From Streptomyces violaceoruber (GTDB taxonomy: Bacteria > Actinomycetota > Actinomycetes > Streptomycetales > Streptomycetaceae): a stretch of DNA of 64,000 bases. The stretch lies in assembly GCA_000720805.1 (NCBI GenBank), contig JODI01000041.1, positions 1 through 64,000 on the forward strand, read 5' to 3'. Below are positions 16,525-24,570 of this stretch, one piece after another (the stretch's first letter is position 1; the number at the start of each line of letters is the position of its first letter). The position numbers were made by a program, and so were the translations under genes. The notes under the pieces are model-generated. The model had not been told where the DNA came from, searched no databases, and saw only the letters and a program-made list of their open reading frames with translations.

Positions 16525-16771
16525 AAGGCGCACACGGTGCATCGACGGGTCCACCGCACTGGGCTGGATCACGGCGCTCACGGGGCTCATTGCTGTAATC
16601 ACCGCAGCACTGCTCGCGTGGAATGGTGCCGCTGGGGCTGCTGCAACGGTCGCTGCAATCGGCAGTGGGTCGTCCCTGGTGGGCAGCATCCACGTCAGGG
16701 TTACCGTTCGGAGAGGACTTCCGCGCGGCAATCAACCGAGCACTTATGACGCCATTGACCGATCCCTGTAG
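16487..16771 (+). CDS. Possible small membrane protein
   Basis: 94 residues. The centre, LGWITALTGLIAVITAALLA followed by GAAATVAAIGSGSSLVGSIH, would form two membrane helices with a basic tail (VRVTVRRG). Such hydrophobicity is unlikely by chance in a GC-rich shadow frame. Against it, the first 38 bases overlap the preceding gene, and there is no clear ribosome site. Treat as tentative. Confidence 0.35.
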   Translation: MRKDRCSTVPSAERRTRCIDGSTALGWITALTGLIAVITAALLAWNGAAGAAATVAAIGSGSSLVGSIHVRVTVRRGLPRGNQPSTYDAIDRSL

Positions 16772-16813
16772 ACCTTTGGCTCCGGTGGTCGCCGCACCTC
16801 AAGACTCCTGCCT

Positions 16814-16893
16814 ACGTGCCATAGCCGTGCCATAAAACAGGGGTCAGCAGCGGTCAATGATGGTGGCTAGCAGACGCGTTCGCGCCTGCTAGC
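16814..16893. repeat. Short direct repeats and hairpin (possible recombination scar)
   Basis: CGTGCCATA occurs twice (16815-16823 and 16826-16834). Then GCTAGCAG (16866) and CTGCTAGC (ends 16893) enclose a CGCG-TT-CGCG core, forming a 28-base hairpin with one mismatch. Tandem GTGCCA motifs are common near attachment sites of actinomycete elements, but no tRNA fragment is visible here. It opens a gene-poor stretch (16772-17806). Confidence 0.4.
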
Positions 16894-16967
16894 TCAGCCA
16901 ACGAGGCCGCAGGTCACCGACCAGGCGCCCCAGCCGCTCCTAAAGTGGTTCTCACTCTCTGCACCGC

Positions 16968-17198
16968 TCAGAACGAGGGCGTGAAGCTGGCGGACTGGTC
17001 GAGGTGGAACGCGGAACCCGGAGCCGTCGGGGTCCACCCATCACTCAGGGCAAGTCGAACAGCTGCGGCCACACGAGACGGCAGTACAGGCTCAGCCTCA
17101 CGACCGATCCAGTTGCTCGGATGCGGCTGGTCGGTGGTGACCACGAGCGTCGCCCCCGGAGTGTCCGCATGCTCGACCGTAGCGGCCTTGCCGGCCGA
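16968..17198 (-). pseudogene. C-terminal remnant of a conserved hypothetical protein
   Basis: The minus frame from 17198 to TGA 16968 reads AATVEHADTPGATLVVTTDQ, PHPSNWIGREAEPVLPSRVA and LALSDGWTPTAPGSAFHLDQ, a block I recognise as conserved near the C-terminus of a Streptomyces protein of unknown function. It begins right after an in-frame TGA (17199-17201) and no start codon precedes it. Fragments of a plausible upstream part (DVDARAVVSIARAAG) are visible in the same frame beyond the stop. The remainder of 17.2-17.8 kb shows no supportable gene. Confidence 0.5.
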
Positions 17199-17806
17199 TC
17201 ACGCACAGAGAGCTCTCAGCCTGCCGCGCGAGCGATGCTGACGACCGCACGGGCATCCACGTCCCTCTCGCCCAGCCCCTACTGCTTGTGCCTGCGCGAG
17301 TCGATGTCCGCGGGCTTCCGCCAAGGTGGATCCGCTGCGAACCGGTCTGGAGGGAGTCGCCTGGGTCCCTCTCCTGGCGCGCCCGGCGTGGCGCAGACAC
17401 CCCCCGCCCGCAGCTACCGCGTCCGGCGCCACTGCCCGCAGCGACACATCCCCCGGCAGCACACCGCCCCTCACAGCCAACTGGATCCAAACGACAAGGC
17501 CGAGGCTGTCGGCGATCTCTCCTCCGGTGGTCTCGCAACGGCTGCCTTCTGGCCAACGCTCGCTTCCGCTGCTCAGCCGCCCGTCAGCCACCGAGAGGCC
17601 CCCTCCACTCCTCTGACGCGACGGCGTGCCCATGGCTTGCCCATAGGGCCGGTGAACGTCGCTCGACAACCCTGCGATCCTGCGCTCCCGGGCGCCGCAC
17701 CAGAGTACGTACGCCCAGGTCAGCAGGCATCCGTCAGAGTCCGACAGTTCATGGCGACGTATCACCGGACCATGCCCCATCAGGCAAGATCATTTGACGA
17801 TAAGCC

Positions 17807-19135
17807 CTAGGCGGACGCCGGCACGAAGACCGTCTGCGATGTCGCCGACTGGAAGTTGTCGTCAGCGTCGAAGACGGCCCGGTAGTAGCCGGCACCGCTC
17901 TCGTCGAGGTCCGCGGCGAAATCGTTGCCGCTGCCGCCCCAAGAAGCCTCGACAGTGGTGAGCGTCGACCAGTTCACGCCGTCGGGCGAGGACTGGATGT
18001 GGACGTTGATCCGGCCGGGCGTCCATCCGTCGGGAAAGTCGATCAGCCCCTCGGCGTGGACCTGCCCCGTGTCGGAGCGGGCGGCCGTGAAGGCTGTGAA
18101 CTTCGACGCCCGGTGCACGTGGACGACGTCGCTCGTACCGGTACCGGCCTGGAGGAACGGGTCGTCCGAGGTGTCCAGCGCGAGCTGGAAGTAGCCGCCC
18201 CGCCATGGCGTGTAGTCCATCGTGAAGGTGCCGTCGTCGGCGGTGGTGAAGCGACCCACGAGGTCGGTCTGCGCGTCGTCGGGGCCGAACAGGACGCCCC
18301 CGGAGTGCCCGGCCAGCGGCACCCAGCCGTCCGCAGTCCTTTGTTCGACCTTGACGCTCACCGTGACCGGCTGACCGAAGTCGACGTCGGTCGAACTCAC
18401 CGTGGACGTGAACCGGGTGGGAATCTGGTCGACACCGATCTGCACCGGCTCGGACTCCCCGTACAGAACCGTCGGCGTGCCACCGTCCATGGCGAACACG
18501 GCCTGGACGGGCGCGGCGGTGTCGAGCCGCACCGAGGCGGTGAAGTGGCCCCGGGCGTCGGTGGTCACAGTGGTCTGCGTCCAGTAGTCGACATTGATCT
18601 CGACCTGGCGTGCCGCGAGGGGCTTCACCTGACGGGTCGGCCAACGCCCGTACAGCGTCCCCTCGACCTGCACGTCACGGTGTTCCCTATCGATGGCGGT
18701 GCGGTCGGCGGTGAGCGCACCGAACTGCGCCACGACGTAGTAGGCGAAGTCCCCCGCGGACTGCTGCAGCACGTGGCCGCCGTCGGCGTCCGTCACCTCC
18801 ACGTTGATGCGGTAAGAGCCGAACTCGGGCAGCTTCAACGGCTTCTTGGTGCGCCAGCTGCCGTCCTGAAGGGTGCCGGAGAAGAGTCGGAAGTCCTTTG
18901 TCCCGATCTCGGCGACTTCGGTCTGCGAGCCGTACGAGACCAGGTGCGCCGTGATGCTCTTGATGTCGGCCGCGGATCGGGCATTGATCTGCAGGATCCC
19001 GAGGTCGTCCGACACGCTCCCCGCGTACGTGACCTCCGGCTGGTCCGCGGCGTGCGCGGCTGTCACGCCTCCCATGCCGAGTGCGGCAGCCGCGACGGCC
19101 ACCGTGACCCATCTGCGTACTCTCCACAACAACAC
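17807..19135 (-). CDS. Large secreted protein with Ig-like beta domains
   Basis: GTG 19135 with GGGGTGGGG upstream gives 442 residues. A longer open frame reaches 19468 but lacks coding character. The start VLLWRVRRWVTVAVAAAALGMG...AAHAA is a Sec signal peptide, cleaved near residue 31. The mature part is Asp/Thr/Gly-rich and made of repeated beta-sandwich segments of about 90-100 residues, for example GHFTASVRLDTAAPVQAVFA and FTSTVSSTDVDFGQPVTVSV, the second resembling bacterial Ig-like domains. It ends with a segment resembling a carbohydrate- or cell-surface-binding module (WTPGRINVHIQSSPDG). No enzyme motif is seen. It is probably an extracellular structural or binding protein. Confidence 0.7.
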   Translation of the reverse strand: MLLWRVRRWVTVAVAAAALGMGGVTAAHAADQPEVTYAGSVSDDLGILQINARSAADIKSITAHLVSYGSQTEVAEIGTKDFRLFSGTLQDGSWRTKKPLKLPEFGSYRINVEVTDADGGHVLQQSAGDFAYYVVAQFGALTADRTAIDREHRDVQVEGTLYGRWPTRQVKPLAARQVEINVDYWTQTTVTTDARGHFTASVRLDTAAPVQAVFAMDGGTPTVLYGESEPVQIGVDQIPTRFTSTVSSTDVDFGQPVTVSVKVEQRTADGWVPLAGHSGGVLFGPDDAQTDLVGRFTTADDGTFTMDYTPWRGGYFQLALDTSDDPFLQAGTGTSDVVHVHRASKFTAFTAARSDTGQVHAEGLIDFPDGWTPGRINVHIQSSPDGVNWSTLTTVEASWGGSGNDFAADLDESGAGYYRAVFDADDNFQSATSQTVFVPASA

Positions 19136-19524
19136 TGTCGATCCCCACCCCTGACGCGTTCGGAGGCGGCGGGAGCCCTCTCCGAACCGCCCGCCCGCCC
19201 GTCCGTCTTTATACCGACCGCTCAGCACGGACGTACAGCAATTACGCAGGAACGGGCGCGGTGCCTCAGCGGAACCAAGTGCGCCCGGGCTGTGAGGACT
19301 TGGCTCTTCCCTGCGGTCTGCCCGGTCCGGACGCGGGTGTCCGTCTGCGGGCTGTCCCCAGCAGCCGAGCTGCTGGCGGCCGTCGATGTCCTGGTGCCGC
19401 TCCAAGCCTCGGCGCGAATCGAACCGCTGCTTGCCAGACCGCGGACCTCGCGGCCGGTCGGCCGGCACCGCGGAGCTGCGTGAAAGGTCGTCTCTCCCGG
19501 CTGACGGCCGCCGTCAACGTCGCC

Positions 19525-19797
19525 TCAGTGGCAGCTGTAGGTGAACGAGGCGGACTTGGACCGGACGTCGGCGTTCGTGATGCTCAGCTTGACCGAGTAT
19601 GTCGACGCGGCGGCGTACGTCGTCGCGGCAAGGTCCCGGGCGTCTTCGGTGCGCGCCGTCGAGCGGAGCCTCGCGGTCGGGCGGTCCACAGCGGACTTCC
19701 CGGTCGGCCGCACGGACACCGGTAGGCGCCGCCGACGCGACACGCTACTCCGTCGCGTCGTTGGACGGCACGGCCATGGCCACCTGGGCCCTGGCAA
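19525..19797 (-). pseudogene. Remnant of a secreted protein
   Basis: The minus-strand end AASTYSVKLSITNADVRSKS...FTYSCH reads like the final beta strands of a PKD/Ig-like secreted protein with a terminal disulfide cysteine. Its upstream half in this frame is Arg-rich nonsense, whereas an adjacent frame reads AQVAMAVPSNDATEYRVAS. This suggests a frameshifted gene whose 5' end is lost. Confidence 0.35.
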
Positions 19798-19831
19798 GCC
19801 CCCGGGTCACCGCGTGACCGTGGGAGCGGTG

Positions 19832-20060
19832 TTACCGGATCGAGGATCCGATGGAGATACCGCCGTCCACGTCGAGAACGATGCCGGTGTTCCCGGTGGG
19901 GATCGGAGTCGCATCACCGTCGAGGCTTTCTGTGGTCTTCAGGGCTCGGGCGCAGAAGCGGCCAGCCATCCATGTACACGCGCAACGGCTCCGCGCAGTC
20001 GGCGCCGCGAACACACAACGGGTCACAGCGGTCCTTCGGACGGCGCGTCAGACGCACTGA
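19832..20060 (-). pseudogene. Remnant of a second secreted/binding protein
   Basis: Two minus frames together give CDPLCVRGADCAEPLRVYMD, then after a frame change FCARALKTTESLDGDATPIP and TGIVLDVDGGISIGSSIR with a natural stop at 19832. Paired cysteines and the coherent tail indicate a decayed coding sequence. The family is not recognised. Confidence 0.35.
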
Positions 20061-20181
20061 TGAGAGCCAACGGCAAGCGGGATCGGCGAAGGCTGCCTGA
20101 TCAAGGCCATGCGCCAGCCCATCCCCTTCTGGGAGAATTTCAGCACCGCACCCATTGAAGATGACAAAGGTGGTTGACCTC

Positions 20182-20766
20182 ATGAGATCGACTCGCGTGA
20201 TCCTTGCTGTGGCCGCAGGCGCTCTTGCCCCGGCGCTGTTACTCGCAACGCCGTCCATGGCCGCCTCCATCGCCCCCGCGGTCACCGTCGCGACGGCCGA
20301 CTCGCCCTACGACGGGATGAGTGCGGACGACCTGCGGGTGGCGATATCCCGCATCCTCGCCGACCCCGACAGCGGCAAGCGCGTGATCCGGGAGGCGAAC
20401 GCGCTCCTCGACAGCGGTACCGTGGAGGAGATGCGCGCTTGGCTGGAGACGGGCTACCCCCTCGCCCAGGCCGAGGACGACCGGGTCGCGCTCGCCAGGA
20501 TTCTCGCCGACCCGGACAGCGGCAAGCGCGTCCTCGCGGAAGTCAACCAGCTTCTCGACACCAACAATCCCCAGCAGACACGCGCTTGGCTGGAGACGGG
20601 CTACCCCCTCGCCCAGGCCGAGGACGACCGGGTCGCCATTTCCCGGCTCCTCGCCGACCCTGACATCAGCGACGCCCTGCGCGCAGCGGCCGGCGCCGCC
20701 CTCGACGACAACACCCCGGAAGCGCTGCGCCACTTCCTGGAGGTCGGCCAGTACGAGGTCGGCTAG
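20182..20766 (+). CDS. Secreted ALF-repeat protein
   Basis: 194 residues from ATG 20182, with AAGGTGG eight bases upstream. The signal peptide MRSTRVILAVAAGALAPALL...PSMAA is cleaved near residue 30. The mature protein consists of about three short-ALF-type helical repeats, each including a variant of RILADPDSGKRV and AWLETGYPLAQAEDDRVA. Two units share a 56-base identical DNA stretch (20434-20489 and 20581-20636), evidence of recent duplication. Codon 20 is TTA (20239-20241), implying bldA dependence. ALF-repeat proteins are common in Streptomyces exoproteomes; their function is unknown. It appears monocistronic within the island. Confidence 0.8.
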   Translation: MRSTRVILAVAAGALAPALLLATPSMAASIAPAVTVATADSPYDGMSADDLRVAISRILADPDSGKRVIREANALLDSGTVEEMRAWLETGYPLAQAEDDRVALARILADPDSGKRVLAEVNQLLDTNNPQQTRAWLETGYPLAQAEDDRVAISRLLADPDISDALRAAAGAALDDNTPEALRHFLEVGQYEVG

Positions 20767-20838
20767 GGCCTTACTGATGGATCACGTCTCGAGCGTGGGG
20801 CACCGTCCGCGAGAGCCTGACCACCCGCCCCGGCACTG

Positions 20839-21522
20839 CTAGGAGTTGGCGGCCTCCGCCAGGACGTGGGCGAGCTCGCGGGGGCGGGTGGCCATCGGCC
20901 AGTGACCCGAATCGAGGTCCACGTACTCGAGGTGGGTGGCGCGGGCGAGCTCAGGACTCTCCCCGGCGGCGATCCACTCCTCGGCCTGGGCCGGAGTGAA
21001 CTCAGGGCAGACAACCACAACGGGGACGTCGAAGCGGCGCTCGTCGGTCAGGTGTACGACTCCCCTTGCTACCGCCTCGGGGACAGGAACAGCAGCGGAC
21101 GCGACGCGGTCCCGGGTCTCCTGGTCCAGGTCGGCGGCGTCCGCGCCCTCGAAGGGGCCCCAGCCCGGGAAGGGCATGGCGCCGCCCTCGATCGCGAAGT
21201 GATCGGCGTAGGCCCGCCCGTCGGTGGCGGGGAAGCCGCCGATCAAGGCGACCTTGGCCACCTTCTCCGGTCGCGCGTCGGCGGCCAGCCAGGCCAGGCT
21301 CGACGCGGCGGAGTGCCCTACCACCAAGGGCTTTCCGGGCGCCGCGTCAACCGCAGCGAGCACTGTTCCCAGCTGGTCGTCAAGTGTCGCGGAGGCGGTG
21401 CCGTCGCCCTGGCCCGGGAGGGTGAGCGGCACGGGACGGTGGCCGAGCGCAGTGAGTTCGGGGACAACGTCGTCCCAGGCGGACCCGTCGAGCCACAGGC
21501 CGGCAATGAGCAGGATGTCCAC
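20839..21522 (-). CDS. Alpha/beta hydrolase
   Basis: 227 residues, complete. The nucleophile elbow PLVVGHSAASSLAW gives a catalytic Ser (G-H-S-A-A). The catalytic His lies in VDLDSGHWPMAT near the C-terminus, and an acid is available in the PVVVVCPEFTPAQAEEW strand. IAGLWLDGSAWDDVVPEL is the usual first strand plus oxyanion loop. The length fits compact esterase-type Abhydrolase_6 proteins. There is no signal peptide, so it is cytoplasmic. The substrate is unknown. It has no operon partner. Confidence 0.85.
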   Translation of the reverse strand: MDILLIAGLWLDGSAWDDVVPELTALGHRPVPLTLPGQGDGTASATLDDQLGTVLAAVDAAPGKPLVVGHSAASSLAWLAADARPEKVAKVALIGGFPATDGRAYADHFAIEGGAMPFPGWGPFEGADAADLDQETRDRVASAAVPVPEAVARGVVHLTDERRFDVPVVVVCPEFTPAQAEEWIAAGESPELARATHLEYVDLDSGHWPMATRPRELAHVLAEAANS

Positions 21523-21727
21523 GGTAGTTCTCCCGAAGAGGAGTCGGATCTGGCTGCCGGCACGCTATCGGGAGGCTCTGACAACAGGCTTAGGAGAAGG
21601 CGTGATCTTTGATCTCGGCCTGACCCCGCCCGGCAAGCGTTTCCGGCCACAGCACTAGGGTCACTGACAATCCAGCCGCGTGGCCGCTCACCCAGGGCAG
21701 CGGCGGAATCGGCCCCACGTGCCCGCT

Positions 21728-21763
21728 GCTTCCCAGGCTGAGAGCGCGAGTTCGATTCTCGTC
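21728..21763. repeat. Second copy of the tRNA-Gly 3' half (attachment-like site)
   Basis: GCTTCCCAGGCTGAGAGCGC... matches 35 of 36 bases of tRNA-Gly (11087-11122). After this, the acceptor end differs (CCCCTGTTCC in place of ACCCGCTCC) and no 5' tRNA half precedes it, so it cannot form a tRNA. A hairpin resembling a tRNA terminator follows. It marks a junction inside the island. Confidence 0.8.
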
Positions 21764-21776
21764 CCCTGTTCCTTCG

Positions 21777-21803
21777 AAGTCCCAGGCAAGCCGCCGGGGA
21801 CTT
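21777..21803 (+). terminator. Terminator-like hairpin after the second attachment copy
   Basis: AAGTCCCAGGC pairs with GCCGGGGACTT around AAGCC (one mismatch). Its position 14 bases after the repeat mirrors the tRNA-Gly terminator. The following 500 bases, to 22300, hold the direct repeat CTGTGCACGGGTGAG (two tandem copies near 21806) and no gene I can support. Confidence 0.5.
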
Positions 21804-22307
21804 GTGCACGGGTGAGCTGTGCACGGGTGAGCTGTGGCGGAGTTTTGCCGATGGCCCTGCCCCCGATCCCGAAGATCGGGCCCGCGGAGGCCACGAGTGC
21901 CTTACGGGTGCGGCCCGCTCGCGTTCGCCCGGCCCGGCCCCTCACCTTTCCGCACGGGTTTCCGCACGGGCGGCAAGGGACAGTGCCGTCGGCGCCCGGT
22001 GGCAGCCGGGCCCCCGGCGCGGCTGACCGTGGGCCGGGAGCAGGGCTGCGGGCTCCGCACGAGTGGCTGTCTGTGAACGGGCTGACCTCAATCAACCGCC
22101 ACCTCCCGGTCGCAGACGGCCGCCGCACAGAGGTCGGCTACGACTCGGAGGCGGCTCGTCCGCTGGAGAACCGGCGACGTGCCCTGGCACTTACCCGCCT
22201 GCGGGCGGCGGCGGCAGAGGAGGCCTTTGACCTGGACGTGCTCAAGGACCAGGGAAAGACCGTCGGTGAACGGCCGCGCAGTTCCCGCACCACCTGATCC
22301 GGGCGAT

Positions 22308-22344
22308 GCGGCTGCCCGGGCGGGAAACCCGCCCGGGCAGCCGC
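22308..22344. terminator. Terminator of the SGNH hydrolase gene
   Basis: Perfect 17-base arms (GCGGCTGCCCGGGCGGG and complement) with an AAA loop, 16 bases beyond the minus-strand stop at 22361. Confidence 0.9.
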
Positions 22345-22360
22345 GGGCTCGGCGGGCGAG

Positions 22361-23158
22361 TCAGCCCCACGCCTTGTTGAGCTGGCCGGAGTACCCCGCC
22401 AGGTAGCCCGTCAGGTTCGGGTGGAAGACCTCGGACGCGTTGTTCAGGTCGTTGATCCATGAGTCGGCGCCGCACGCCCCGTGGCCCTTGAACGTGTCGC
22501 GCACGTCGACGAACGTGACCGACTGCTGCGCTGCCGCGGCCTTGGTGCCCTGGGCCAGCGCGTCGGCGAAACCGTTCATGTAGGTGCGCTTGGCCGCGCT
22601 GAGGTCGATCACCGGGCAGGTCCCCGTCGAGGAGAGCGCCTGCGGGTAGCCGAGTACGATGATCCTGGCCTGCGGCGCCCGGGCCTTGACGTCCTTGTAC
22701 AGACCGGCGAGCTCGGTCACCATCTGGTTCGTCGCGTAGGACGACATCCACATCGTCGCCGTCTTGCAGTAGCTGTCCGTCTGCAGCAGGCAGTCCTGGA
22801 CCACGGTGGTGAACTGGGCGTCATTGCCGCCCACCGTGAGGGTGACGATGTCGGTGCCGCTGTTCACGGCTGACAGCTGGTTGGCGCGCACATCAGCGAT
22901 GGTCGCGCCGCTGCAGGAGACGTCCTTCAGCGTGTACTCCGAGTGCGCGGCCTGCGACAGGGCCGGGTAGCCGAGCGTGCTGCGCTTGCAGTCACCGCTG
23001 GCCGTGTCGTAGTGACCCGCGCCGACCCCGGATGCGTACGAGTCCCCCAGAGCCACGTACTCCAGATCTCCCGCGGCCTGGGCGGGAGCGCCGGCCATCG
23101 CCGTCAGCCCGGCGAATGCCATCACGGCGCTGACAGCGATCGACGTCAATTTACGCAT
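22361..23158 (-). CDS. Secreted SGNH/GDSL esterase-lipase
   Basis: 265 residues from ATG 23158 with AAGGAA upstream. An upstream ATG at 23236 would place the signal peptide internally and is rejected. MRKLTSIAVSAVMAFAGLTA...PAQAA is the signal peptide. Blocks I-V of the family are clear: YVALGDSYASG (catalytic Ser), SCSGATIADV, TLTVGGNDAQF (oxyanion Asn), and EVFHPNLTGY (catalytic His). Six cysteines in the mature enzyme fit the three disulfides of Streptomyces secreted SGNH enzymes, which use a Ser-His dyad. It is likely an extracellular esterase or lipase acting on plant or lipid esters. It neighbours the GH5 cellulase gene upstream on the same strand. Confidence 0.9.
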   Translation of the reverse strand: MRKLTSIAVSAVMAFAGLTAMAGAPAQAAGDLEYVALGDSYASGVGAGHYDTASGDCKRSTLGYPALSQAAHSEYTLKDVSCSGATIADVRANQLSAVNSGTDIVTLTVGGNDAQFTTVVQDCLLQTDSYCKTATMWMSSYATNQMVTELAGLYKDVKARAPQARIIVLGYPQALSSTGTCPVIDLSAAKRTYMNGFADALAQGTKAAAAQQSVTFVDVRDTFKGHGACGADSWINDLNNASEVFHPNLTGYLAGYSGQLNKAWG

Positions 23159-23352
23159 GAGTTCCTTCTGGCGTGCGGAGTCCGAATCGGTGATCGGAGT
23201 GTGGAACGGGATCCTACAGCGAGCCGCCTCTCGCACAACTCCTGGCTACTTAAGGGGAGTTGCCTGCCTGTTGCTGCCCGGGACCGCTTGCGCCCGCGCC
23301 CCATGCGTGCCGCGGTGGCGTCGGAACGGGTGGAGCGGGTGCGTGAAGCTGG

Positions 23353-24462
23353 TCAGCCTCGCATCCGCTGCCGGATCCAGACGCCGACGGGCGTGAGCAC
23401 ACTGGTGCCGGCGAACCGGCCGCGCGCGCAGGTGCCCTTCTTGAAGACGCCGCCGGTGTCGCCGTCACCGATGCTCCAGTTCACCCAGCTGATCTTCCTT
23501 CTGGCCATCAGGTTGAGATACCTCTGCGACATGACGAAGTCGTTGCCGGATCCGTCCCACGACTGTGTGCCCCATTCCGTGACGAAAACGGGGAGCTTGG
23601 AGGAGGCACGATCAAGGGTCTTCAGGAAACGCTCCCGGTGCGCCGCCGCGTAGAAGTGGTAGGTGTACATGATGTTGGAGGCGCGTACCGGGTGGGCGAC
23701 AACCTCCTTTTCGGTGGCGTACTCGGACGCACCGAGCGTGGACCAGCCGCGAGTTCCGACAAGGATCACGCTGTCGGGATCCCGGGCTCGGATCACGGGG
23801 ATGACCTTCTCGGCATATCTCTTGATCGCCCACCAATTCGCTTGGAATACCTCGTTGACGATCTCGTACATCACATTGGTCCTGTGCCGATTGCGTGCGG
23901 CGATCTCCTTGAAGAAGGCCGTCGCATTGCGGAGGCCGTTGTTCGGGTCGCCCGGGTCGACCCAGTGCCAGTCGACAATCACGTACATACCGCGGGCACT
24001 CGCCCTGGCGATCAACCGGTTCGCCAGATCTGTGAACTTCTTCGGATTTCCCGCGTACCCCTCCTTGTTCGCATACGTCGCGATGCGCAGGACGCTCGCG
24101 CCCCAGTCCTCGGCGAGCACATCCACCACGCCGTCGACCAGGCAATTCGCAAACCATTGAGTGCCACTCGTGCTCATGCCCCGCAGTTGGACCGGCCTCC
24201 CGGACCCGTCGCACAGATGCGTGCCGCAGACGCGGAGGTTGCCGTGCTTCTCGACCGGAGTCATCGGCCTCACCCCGGCCTCCGCCTTCCCCCCGGCTTC
24301 CGCCTTCTTCCTGACCCCGGCCGGAATTCCGGCTTCGGTCACGACCCCGGCGACCTGGTCCCCCGTCAAGTTCACGGCAAGTAGACTGAACTCGACGGCC
24401 ATGACAATGACCAGTCCGGCAGCCTTGGACAGAAGAAAGCGCGGCACAAGAAAGCGAATCAC
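23353..24462 (-). CDS. GH5 cellulase-type glycoside hydrolase, membrane-anchored or secreted
   Basis: 369 residues from GTG 24462. The N-terminal hydrophobic stretch (LVIVMAVEFSLLAVN, residues 17-31) acts as signal anchor or signal peptide, followed by an Ala/Glu/Lys linker. The GH5 barrel runs from about residue 78 (VCGTHLCDGSGRPVQLRGMS). The motifs GMYVIVDWHWVDPGDPN, VMYEIVNEVF (acid/base Glu 204) and PVFVTEWGTQSWDGSG (nucleophile Glu 296), together with WVNWSIGD, are those of GH5 endoglucanases (subfamily 2-like). NEV replaces the common NEP, a tolerated variant. An inverted repeat overlaps the start codon. It is part of a carbohydrate-degrading group with the adjacent esterase. Confidence 0.85.
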   Translation of the reverse strand: MIRFLVPRFLLSKAAGLVIVMAVEFSLLAVNLTGDQVAGVVTEAGIPAGVRKKAEAGGKAEAGVRPMTPVEKHGNLRVCGTHLCDGSGRPVQLRGMSTSGTQWFANCLVDGVVDVLAEDWGASVLRIATYANKEGYAGNPKKFTDLANRLIARASARGMYVIVDWHWVDPGDPNNGLRNATAFFKEIAARNRHRTNVMYEIVNEVFQANWWAIKRYAEKVIPVIRARDPDSVILVGTRGWSTLGASEYATEKEVVAHPVRASNIMYTYHFYAAAHRERFLKTLDRASSKLPVFVTEWGTQSWDGSGNDFVMSQRYLNLMARRKISWVNWSIGDGDTGGVFKKGTCARGRFAGTSVLTPVGVWIRQRMRG

Positions 24463-24493
24463 ATTGCGTTATGCATGAAAAATTACGCAATGT
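24461..24493. promoter_or_regulatory. Inverted repeat at the start of the GH5 gene
   Basis: ACATTGCGT (24461-24469) and ACGCAATGT (24485-24493) are perfect inverted arms spaced by 15 AT-rich bases, overlapping the GTG start. It is a good candidate operator for autoregulated or sugar-dependent control of the cellulase gene. It is unlike the CebR box (TGGGAGCGCTCCCA). Confidence 0.45.
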
Positions 24494-24570
24494 CAACGCG
24501 CTTCGCGGAAGTGACGAGGGGTTCACTCCCATGGAGGCGGCGCGGGACCCGACGGCACCCTGGGGGAACG

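Noticed and set aside
17199..17780. 193-codon minus-strand frame
   Set aside because: No motif, poor codon pattern and no ribosome site; overlaps the end of a remnant in another frame.
21728..21775. Second tRNA-Gly gene
   Set aside because: Only the 3' half is present; no D arm or 5' acceptor strand precedes it and the 3' acceptor bases differ.
21680..22297. Plus-strand coding region of 205 codons
   Set aside because: Composition is Arg/Pro/Ala-rich without domain motifs and it runs through the attachment copy and its hairpin; only the last ~60 residues look mildly protein-like.
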